In this document: positions 56,835-64,000 of the stretch, in pieces
Position numbering within the stretch: position 1 is the first letter of the stretch
How the letters are laid out: every line of letters starts with the position of its first letter
Origin: Ilyonectria destructans
Lineage: Eukaryota > Ascomycota > Sordariomycetes > Hypocreales > Nectriaceae
Direction of reading: 5' to 3'
Length of the DNA stretch: 64,000 bases
Assembly (NCBI GenBank): GCA_020740775.1
Contig: JAHEWK010000011.1
Location: 124,001-188,000 of the forward strand
Position numbers and translations under genes: made by a program
The notes under the pieces: model-generated
What the model was told of the DNA's origin: nothing
The model's database searches: none
Seen by the model: only the letters and a program-made list of their open reading frames with translations

Positions 56835-58436
56835 ATGGATCCATAAAGTTCTTCCCGGGTCACCTTGCAAAAACCCGGTGATTGGAATAGATGGGTTTCC
56901 GTCATTCGAAAGGAGGCTAAAGCTGCAGACGTCTGGCAATTTATTGACCCTTCTAAGATAGATAAGGAGCCCCTAAAAGCCCCTCCTACTCCCACAGCAC
57001 AAGATGCCGACCCCAGCGTGACCCTAGTCAAGGACCTAAGCCCGGAAAAGGTCAAGATTCTAGATGCCCTCTTGCAACAACACTCAACGGAATTCAAGCT
57101 CTATCGGGATAAGGTTAAGGCCCTAGGAGCTATCCAGCGGCTGATCTCAAAGACCGTTGGCAACTATGAGTCTACAATCGAAGGCGAGGATGAGGACGAT
57201 ATCGCTAAGCAGCTATTGCTTCTTAAAAATAAGACTCATTCTACGGACTGGAACAAGGAAGACACAATCCTGACCCAATTCCAGGGCATCCTGAAGAGCC
57301 CGGAAAGAACCAATCTATCCCAATGGGTTATCAGATGGCAGAAGGTCCTTACGGAAGCCCAGAAAATCAACCTTCCGGATGTTCAAGGCATCAGACCAAC
57401 CCGACTTTTCCTTAAAGCCGTCTCCGATATCAACCCTGACTTTACGGGCTATTGGTTTGCAAAAATAGAGGATCTTGCCTCTAATGACGGACTGGATTGG
57501 AAGAAGGAAATCCCTGACGGCATCAAGATCAGCAATATGTTCGAAAGGCACACCTCACAGCTAGCTGCTAGCAAGGCTGCTTTTTCTAGCTTCCAAGGGA
57601 TACAGCCTCCAGCTACAGCTGCAGCCCCGACTCCAGCTTCAAAGCCAGCAAAATCAGGATCTTCAAACAAGCCCGTCTGTCTCTGCAGAAAACAGCATTT
57701 CTATTGGGAATGTTTTTACTTGATCACGTGGATCAGACCGGCCGGATGGACTGCAAAAGAAGACATCAAGGCTAAGATCAACAAGCGGCTCGAGGAGCCC
57801 AAGATGAAGGAAAAGATTGATAGGGCTATCGAGAAAGCCCAGAGGAAGGAAGCTAGGCCCGAGGAACAGGCAGGGACCCCCGAAGACCGGCAGATCAGAG
57901 GATCTGCGTTTGCCGGCATTTCCCTTGGCCTAGAACCACAGCAACAGCTGGTCCAGCAGCCCGGTCAGCAACTGACTCAACAGATGGCTCAGCAGCCCGG
58001 TCATCGGCCGGGACAGCAGCCCACACAACGGCTCGTCCAGCAGCCCGGTCAACAGACGGCTCAGCAGACGGCCCCGCAGACGGCTCAGCAGCCCGGTCAT
58101 CGGCCGGGACAGCAGCCCACACAACGGCCCGGTCAGCAGCCCGGGCAGTCATCCTTTTCAGCGATGAAGGTGTATCCATTGAAGGATTCCTTTATCCTAG
58201 ATTCTGGGTCAGACACCCACATCTGCAACAACCTATCCCGTTTCCTAGGATATCAACCCTCTAGGGAGCCCCAAGTCCTCTACGCAGGCGGCTTCCAGAT
58301 GGAAATACTAGGCTACGGCAAGGTTCATCTTCAGGTCCAAGACGGGCTGTTCCAGCTGAACGAAGTGGCCTACATCCCAGCTTTCCACACGAACATCGTC
58401 TCCCTAGACCTTCTTATTAGGAAGGGATACAATTGA
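56835..58436 (+). CDS. Retrotransposon gag and protease segment (interrupted)
   Basis: The only in-frame ATG is at 56835, but a TAA follows three codons later (56844-56846) and the open frame then runs to a TGA at 58434-58436. The protein has a gag-like helical region, a degenerate zinc knuckle (CLCRKQHFYWEC) and a tandem Gln/Pro repeat (about 57943-58150, QQPGQQ-type units). An aspartic protease signature DSGSDTHIC follows near 58200. The first stop means translation would need another start; the second separates it from integrase. I leave both breaks as they are and describe no repair. Confidence 0.8.
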
Positions 58437-61400
58437 AACCCGGCTACAGGGACCGTTTTCAAAGGAACAGAGACAATCTTTTCAACTAGACGACTGCATC
58501 GTCAATGGGTCATTGAATTCAACGAGGTCATACAGTCAGACCAGCCGGCATCATCATTTCAATCGTCTAAGGACCCAAAGCAGCCTCAAACAGCTGAAGC
58601 TGCCCTTTGGCATCTTAGGCTAGGTCATTTGAACGCCCCTGCCCTCGAGCACCTAGTCTTTCAGACCACAGGGACCCGGATCAAGGGCCCTATTCAAATT
58701 GACTGCGAAAGCTGCTCCCTTGGCAAGGCAGAAAGGAAGGTCTCGAGACGGAGCCCTCAAGCTAGGGCCCCAAGGCCATTTTGGCGCGTCTACATTGACA
58801 TTTTCTCCCTGACCACAAGCTATAACGGGAAAACAGCCGCCCTTCTGATCAAGGATGAATACACAGGCATGATATTCCTGTATCTGTTATCAGAGGCGAC
58901 CCAAGAAGCAGCCCTAGCAGCCCTGAAGACCTTCGAAGCTTCCATCCAAAGGCAGTATGGCCTAGGGATCTGTAGGATCCACAGGGACAACGATAGGGCT
59001 CTGCGGTCTCAATACGACAGCTGGATAGCTCTCAAAGGCATTGAGGACGAGCCCACTTCCATCCACACTCCTGCTCAAAATGGCCCTGCCGAGCGATCTG
59101 GGGGGGTAATAGGGACCAAGGCTAGGACTATAGGTCTTGGAGCCCACCTTCCAGACGACCTCTGGCCCGAGACTTGGAAAACAGCTATCTATCTGCACAA
59201 CAGATCGCCCCAGCAGTCCAGCAACTGGAAGACCCCCTTTGAGCAGCTCCACAACTGGCTGGAAGCCCACGGAAGGGATACCGGCTACGCAGGCAAAACG
59301 CAGCCTGATCTTGGCCATCTCAAGGCCTATGGATGCAGAGCTTACCCCTTGACTAAGGAAGCTCTGCAGGGCACCCAAAAACGGGCTCTCAAGACAGCAG
59401 CCCACGCAGAAATCGGATACCTTGTTGGATACGATTCCAGCAACATCTACAGGATCTGGGTCCCTAGCAGACTAGAGGTCCGAAGGATCAGGGATGTGAC
59501 CTTCAATGAACATATATTCTATGATCCAAAGGACAATCCCGGCCCCATTCAACAGCAGCTACAGCAGCAGCTTCCTGACCACATTGAATCCGACTCAGAG
59601 GAAGAGACAGTCTTCCTAGCAGCCGGGACCGCAGCCCAAGACCTAGATGACGAAGAGATCAGGTCAACGATTGAGGTCTCACTTGAACACCAGAGCCCAG
59701 ATGACTCTGACTTTGACGACCCTGAGGATGACGAAGATCCTGACTTCGATGAAGACCGCGGCCTCGAGCCCACTCAATCCAAGGACCAAGAAACCTCTGA
59801 CCTTGATGACTTCGATGACTTCGATAACGAAGGCCCCTACCTGACCCCAAGGGCAACCAGCTCTCCAACTAGCCCGGAAGCTAGTCCGGTCAGTCTGACA
59901 GCTAGTCCGGCAGCGAGCCCGGCAGTCAGTCTGACAGCTAGTCCGGCAGCTAGCCCAGCAGTCAGTAGGGAGCCTAGCCCACAGCCTCGGCAGCGCCGTC
60001 GCCGCCGCAGACCTGATGAAATATACGGACCAGCTTCGAGAAGCTCCCAACGGCAACAGGGCCGGCAGCCGGCTAGCTTTTCCACTGCATTTTACACCGG
60101 AAGAGAGGAAAAGGTCCACAGACGGACCCTTCCTCCGGAGCCTAGGACCTTCAAGGACCTGGAAAATCATCCTCTAGGGCCCCAATTCAAACAGGCTTGT
60201 CATCTAGAGATTGACAACCTTCAAGCCCAAGGGACCTTCGAGCCTGTTCCTAAGGAAGAAGCTGAAGGGAAAGCCCTGCCCGTGGCCTGGGTCTTCAAAT
60301 ATAAATTCAACAAGCACGGATTCCTCATCAAATGCAAGGCCCGACTAGTTGTTAGAGGGGATCTTCAGCCGTATGACGATAAAGAGACCTATGCAGCAAC
60401 CTTAGCAGGGAAGTCATTCAGGGTCCTGATGGCCATTGCCGCCAAATTCGACCTCGAGGCTCGGCAGCTAGACGCCATCAACGCCTTTACCAACAGCCGC
60501 CTTGACGAAATCGTCTATATCCGCTATCCTGATGGATTTCATCGTCCTGGTTGGCTGCTATTGCTAAAGAAAGCCCTGTACGGGCTCCGCAGATCCCCCT
60601 TACTTTGGCAACGAGACCTCTTGCAGACCTTCCAGCAGCTAGGTCTGACTCAAGTCAACGAAGACCCCTGTATCTGCAACAACAGCTGGATCACAGTCTT
60701 CTTCTTCGTGGATGACATCGTCTTGCTGTACCGGACTGCAGACCAGCTAGCCGCCGAGCAGCTGATCCAGCAGCTGAAAACGCGGTATCGAATGCAGGAT
60801 TTGGGCAACCTGACCTGGTTCCTAGGGATCCGGATCCTAAGGGACAGACCGGCTAGAAAGCTGTGGCTCTGTCAGGACTCTTTCATCGAGAAAATAGCAG
60901 CCAAATTCAACATCGTCCTTAAGGAAAGCTTCAAAGGAAATCCTCTGCCGACTAACAACCTGTCCGCAAGCCCGATTCAGGCTACGCTAGCCCAGATCCT
61001 CTTCTTCCAGCAAAAGGTCGGCTCAATCAACTATATCGCGGTCATCACTAGGCCCGACATAGCAAAGGCTGCCTCAAAGCTGGCTGAGTATCTGAACAAC
61101 CCCTCAGACCATCACCAACGGATCGCAGCCGGCGTCATCAGTTACCTCTACGCAACGCGATATCTAGCGATCCAATTTGACGGCAGGGACCTTCCTAGCA
61201 ACCCTGACTTTCCTAGCTCTTCCAAGACAACGGTTACGGCCCAAATCAGCAGCGACCTTCGAATCGCATCAGACGCAAGCTTCGCGGATGATCGGATAAG
61301 CCGGAAATCGTCCCAGGGATCAATCTTATCCCTCTTTGGCGGACCTATCAGCTGGAAAGCCGGGAAACAGGATACAGTCACAACCTCCTCAACAGAAGCC

Positions 61401-61772
61401 GAACTCCTTGCCTTCACACACACGGCTAAGGAAGCCCTAGCTACCCAACGGCTGTTCCAACAGCTAGGACTTCAGCTAGACCAGCAGCTGGAAATTGAGT
61501 GTGATAACCAACAGACTATCCGGCTCGTGACCCTCGAGACCCCTAGGATCAAGACCGCCCTCAGGCATGTTGACATCCACAGCTGCTGGGCTAGACAGGG
61601 ATATCTAAAGCGGCTCTTCAAGATCAAATACACACCAACAGCTCAAATGCTAGCTGACGGGCTGACCAAAGCCTTGCCGGGCCAGAAATTCGAAGACTTC
61701 GTCCGGCAGCTAGGCCTCGTTGACATCAGGGCTGTAATCGACTCACAGATTGATTCAGATGCCGAAGACTAG
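58437..61772 (+). CDS. Retrotransposon integrase, reverse transcriptase and RNase H segment
   Basis: The frame is the same as gag-protease and continues directly after the TGA. The integrase starts with an HHCC-like zinc site (WHLRLGHLN then CESC), the DDE set is YIDIF, HRDNDRA and AQNGPAE. An acidic Glu/Asp-rich and Ser/Ala-Pro repeat linker runs to about 60000. The reverse transcriptase has VAWVFKYK, KARLVVRGD, NAFTNSRL and the catalytic FVDD box (FFFVDDIVLLY). RNase H shows ASDASFADD, STEAELLA and CDNQQTIRL. It ends with TAG at 61770-61772. Confidence 0.92.
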   Translation, partial: NPATGTVFKGTETIFSTRRLHRQWVIEFNEVIQSDQPASSFQSSKDPKQPQTAEAALWHLRLGHLNAPALEHLVFQTTGTRIKGPIQIDCESCSLGKAERKVSRRSPQARAPRPFWRVYIDIFSLTTSYNGKTAALLIKDEYTGMIFLYLLSEATQEAALAALKTFEASIQRQYGLGICRIHRDNDRALRSQYDSWIALKGIEDEPTSIHTPAQNGPAERSGGVIGTKARTIGLGAHLPDDLWPETWKTAIYLHNRSPQQSSNWKTPFEQLHNWLEAHGRDTGYAGKTQPDLGHLKAYGCRAYPLTKEALQGTQKRALKTAAHAEIGYLVGYDSSNIYRIWVPSRLEVRRIRDVTFNEHIFYDPKDNPGPIQQQLQQQLPDHIESDSEEETVFLAAGTAAQDLDDEEIRSTIEVSLEHQSPDDSDFDDPEDDEDPDFDEDRGLEPTQSKDQETSDLDDFDDFDNEGPYLTPRATSSPTSPEASPVSLTASPAASPAVSLTASPAASPAVSREPSPQPRQRRRRRRPDEIYGPASRSSQRQQGRQPASFSTAFYTGREEKVHRRTLPPEPRTFKDLENHPLGPQFKQACHLEIDNLQAQGTFEPVPKEEAEGKALPVAWVFKYKFNKHGFLIKCKARLVVRGDLQPYDDKETYAATLAGKSFRVLMAIAAKFDLEARQLDAINAFTNSRLDEIVYIRYPDGFHRPGWLLLLKKALYGLRRSPLLWQRDLLQTFQQLGLTQVNEDPCICNNSWITVFFFVDDIVLLYRTADQLAAEQLIQQLKTRYRMQDLGNLTWFLGIRILRDRPARKLWLCQDSFIEKIAAKFNIVLKESFKGNPLPTNNLSASPIQATLAQILFFQQKVGSINYIAVITRPDIAKAASKLAEYLNNPSDHHQRIAAGVISYLYATRYLAIQFDGRDLPSNPDFPSSSKTTVTAQISSDLRIASDASFADDRISRKSSQGSILSLFGGPISWKAGKQDTVTTSSTEAELLAFTHTAKEALATQRLFQQLGLQLDQQLEIECDNQQTIRLVTLETPRIKTALRHVDIHSCWARQGYLKRLFKIKYTPTAQMLADGLTKALPGQKFEDFVRQLGLVDIRAVIDSQIDSDAED

Positions 61773-61928
61773 CCCTATTTTCCTATCTTAACTATCTCTA
61801 CTGTTTCTGCTATTTCCAAGCTATCTAACAGTCCCTCTCAACAGGGCAAAATTTAGCTATTTCAGCTATCCCTCCAACAGGGATTCTTTTCAGGATAACA
61901 GCTTGAATACCTTCAAGCTGGGGGGGTA

Positions 61929-62179
61929 TGTTACATTTTGGGGTCATTTCCTAGATAACACGACTTTCCTCTCCTTCTCAGACCACATAGTCGGCCCTGT
62001 GACCACGATCCCGGTCCCCGGGACCCACAGGGCCCCGGCCCCTGTGCGGCGGCGACGGACTGCCGCCTCCGGCAGCAGCCGTCTTCATCATGTATAAAGA
62101 CGGGCTCTAGGCCCGTCCTTTAGCTAGAAATCAAGAGCTTTCATCATCATCAGTGTGATCCTATCCACTCAGTGTGACA
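61929..62179 (+). repeat. 3' LTR
   Basis: 251 bp, matching the 5' LTR in length and, by eye, at every position. It follows the polypurine tract ctgggggggta and precedes the TAGAA target copy. It lies 177 bp from the end of the leftward dienelactone hydrolase gene. Confidence 0.95.
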
Positions 62180-62355
62180 TAGAACTACCAGAATATTAGA
62201 TTGCTATCAAGGAGTGTAAATAAACCACGTACACCCATAAGAGTCAGATAGATTCCTTGACTGAACTACCTGATAATCTTCAGTCTATTCCAATCCGATC
62301 ACAGAGATAAATGGTAATTTTCTGCCAAACAGTGTGAAACTCCAACCGTGGGCTC

Positions 62356-63323
62356 TCACCAGGCATTGAACCAACGGACGGCCTGCCAGAACGCTTCTTC
62401 CTTGCCAAATTTCTGTTCCGGGTCAGATACGTTTGCCCGGACGCCAAAGCCATGAGTTGTTCCAGAGTACAGGTTGACTTGGAATGGCTGTCCAGCCTGG
62501 CCAAGCAGGCCCTCAATCTCCAAACGTCGCGCTGGCTCAAGTAGAGAATCAACCTCTAAAGAAATTTGTAAGCATAATCTCTCCTTAAAAAGAAATAACG
62601 GTCTCTCTCCATGGTCAATGACTCACCAGCAGCAGCAACACTGGCCGGCCTTTTAATGGCGAGAACCTCATCATCTTGGAGTAAGCTGGGGTGGGCTGCG
62701 AATCCGACATCCGCTCCCCTCCCCTCCGCCAGGAAACGGAAGGCGTATCTACCGCCAAAGCAGTACCCAGTCACAGCAACCCGCTTCACGCCCAGCTTGG
62801 TACGGATGTACTCGATAGACTTCTCGATAATGGGGTCAGTTACGTTCACATTGTGCTTGCTCAAGAAATCTGCGGCGTCAAAGGTGATGTCGTGAGGGGC
62901 GGGAACACCATCAAAGAGGTCAGGCGTGATGGTAAGAAATCCGGCACGAGCGAAACTGTCGGCAAGACTGCGCAAATAAATTGGATTAGTACAAGTTTGA
63001 GGCAGTCGAGGGCTTGGAGGTAGCATACAGTCGGTTTTGGAGTAGCGGAATCCCGAATACATCCGTCAGGTACAAGACAGCTGTATCACTTTGTTGAGGC
63101 CATCTGGGTTGACTGATGTATAGGGTAACTGTCGCGCAACACAAGGTAAGTGATGAGCTTTTTGGTAAATCCTGGAATATTTATATGGCGTACGCCCATC
63201 GTAAACCTCTTCCTTGCCAATTGGCTTTCCATCGTGCTTAATAATCCCTGGAGGTTGTTTGCCGTACAAAGCCGCAACAGCGAGAAAATTACAAAAACCG
63301 ACAAATAATCGCGTGAAGTGCAT
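62356..63323 (-). CDS. Dienelactone hydrolase family protein
   Basis: Exons 63323-63194, 63128-63029, 62967-62627 and 62555-62356 give 256 aa, the usual size for the family. Alpha/beta hydrolase marks are AVLYLTDVFGI, SFARAGFLTITPDLFDG, the nucleophile motif VTGYCFGGRYAF with Cys in place of Ser, FAAHPSLL and the C-terminal THGFGVR histidine. The first 43 codons and the rest are joined by a 65-nt intron whose donor is GTACGC; read without it the frame appears shifted, but the spliced version restores DGLTLYISQP. It hydrolyses lactone or ester bonds of dienelactone-like compounds by family. A 3' LTR lies just beyond its stop. Confidence 0.9.
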
Positions 63324-64000
63324 GTTGAGTCAGCCTTTTCAGTGAAAAAGAGAAGATGGGAGGTAGAGATTGATCATTTCGGAGGGGGCGGTGAGTTAAT
63401 ATCTCTAATGGAACCGGCCAGTCCTACTCCGTGTAGTCGTGGCCTTGTTTAATGACGCCATGCCAAGATGCGGCGTTAACGGGGCTTACCACCTCACCCA
63501 TGTTGTTTATGATGCTGGAACTAACCATATCGATCGAACGTAGAGCGCGGACGGCGTTTACTGCTATATCCGGCACTTCTCAGTCCTGGATCATTCTGCC
63601 GGCGTTCCCGCAAAGATTACCAATCAAGTCGATCAATCCTACATCTGGAGGAATATCCGGAAGACCTAGGCATCTTGGCATGCAAGACAAAAGTTAAACG
63701 GCCTCTGCCAAATACTGCAATTGATCCCTGTTTCCTTCATCGACATAAAACCCCTCTCTGGAAAAGAGGGGGCCGGAAGCATCCTAGATCAAGATAATCA
63801 TCATCTTTGGTCTCCACACCACTCGATTAAGCAGTCATCCCCGGGATTAAATATGCCGTACGCTATCCAACAATAATTAATCATAGTTATAAGCTAGTAA
63901 CCTTAATCACTCCCGCCGAACATCTGCTGAACATCCGATGGCGTTCGTTAGCTGCTGTGCCTCACGCTCACTCACCTAAATAGTCAACGGCTATCTGGGG
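63324..64000. other. Upstream region of the dienelactone hydrolase; right edge
   Basis: About 680 bp with no supported ORF; 63452-63697 (plus) has no domain. It carries the second copy of the dispersed repeat at 63760-63872. Confidence 0.45.
63760..63872 (+). repeat. Dispersed repeat, copy B
   Basis: Resembles 34511-34620 in the same orientation; the ending gccgtacgctatccaaca block is identical, with scattered mismatches and small indels elsewhere. It lies about 440 bp upstream of the dienelactone hydrolase start. Confidence 0.7.

Larger units (their letters stand above)
56381..62179 (+). mobile_element. Ty1/copia LTR retrotransposon, 5799 bp
   Basis: Full-length element: two 251-bp LTRs (56381-56631 and 61929-62179) that begin TG and end CA, flanked by TAGAA at 56376-56380 and again at 62180-62184. 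One gag-pol frame with the order protease, integrase, reverse transcriptase, RNase H defines the copia group. The LTRs look identical when read side by side, so insertion was recent. Just after the 5' LTR, gttatgcgcccgg could be a primer-binding site for a half-tRNA; a G-rich polypurine tract (ggggggg) ends at 61926 beside the 3' LTR. Two in-frame stops in gag-pol suggest it cannot move alone. Confidence 0.95.

Noticed and set aside
57943..58150. CAG-rich repeat as a possible CRISPR or minisatellite array
   Set aside because: It is an in-frame Gln/Pro repeat inside retrotransposon gag, with variable units and no spacers.
63086..63304. Apparent frameshift near the start of the dienelactone hydrolase gene
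   Set aside because: A 65-nt GT-AG intron (63193-63129) restores the expected frame and motif, so the gene is not broken.

Overview
The window is nuclear DNA of a filamentous ascomycete (Pezizomycotina). Most genes carry short GT-AG introns of about 43-106 bp. The families are typical of such fungi: Zn2Cys6 regulators, a SAT-KS-AT-PT-ACP-ACP-TE polyketide synthase, GH43 and GH47 hydrolases and a Ty1/copia element. An AT-rich block and scattered gene relics suggest repeat-induced mutation and gene decay. The species cannot be named from the sequence. I found no rRNA, tRNA or CRISPR.

Layout. (1) 0.4-4.7 kb: a sugar transporter and a GH43 glycosidase diverge from a promoter that holds four GGCTAR (XlnR-type) sites. 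(2) 4.7-5.4 kb: an AT-rich island. (3) 5.4-17.3 kb: a compact secondary-metabolite locus with a 2148-aa non-reducing PKS, a divergent FAD monooxygenase and a DHA1-type MFS exporter. (4) 17.7-29.97 kb: an amino-acid/GABA-type permease, then decayed fragments (DUF6603-like, dTDP-glucose 4,6-dehydratase-like), a small secreted protein, a tail-to-tail GH47 mannosidase/GT34 glycosyltransferase pair, a pyruvate-decarboxylase-like relic and an MFS transporter with a nonsense codon. (5) 30.2-42.6 kb: a probable catabolic cluster. It holds a 1274-aa open frame joining two complete Zn2Cys6 regulators, an allantoate-permease-type transporter, a penicillin-acyltransferase-like Ntn hydrolase, a polysaccharide-deacetylase-fold hydrolase and two short-chain dehydrogenases. 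(6) 43-55.2 kb: an ankyrin relic, an unknown membrane glycoprotein, a GRF-finger protein and a very large C2H2-finger gene model. (7) 56.4-62.2 kb: a complete-length copia retrotransposon with LTRs that look identical, a TAGAA target duplication and two in-frame stops. (8) 62.4-63.3 kb: a dienelactone hydrolase-family gene.

How the genes may work together. The GH43 enzyme and sugar transporter form a pentose or oligosaccharide utilisation pair, probably under XlnR/AraR control. The PKS, monooxygenase and exporter fit making, oxidising and exporting an aromatic polyketide; no pathway regulator lies beside them. The 30-42 kb block has the parts of an import-and-hydrolysis route for an amide or imide compound, with its own unusual regulator. 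The substrate is unknown.

Exon boundaries were set by reading GT/AG sites and reading-frame continuity. Where the exons were summed, the total is a multiple of three, but no transcript data were available.
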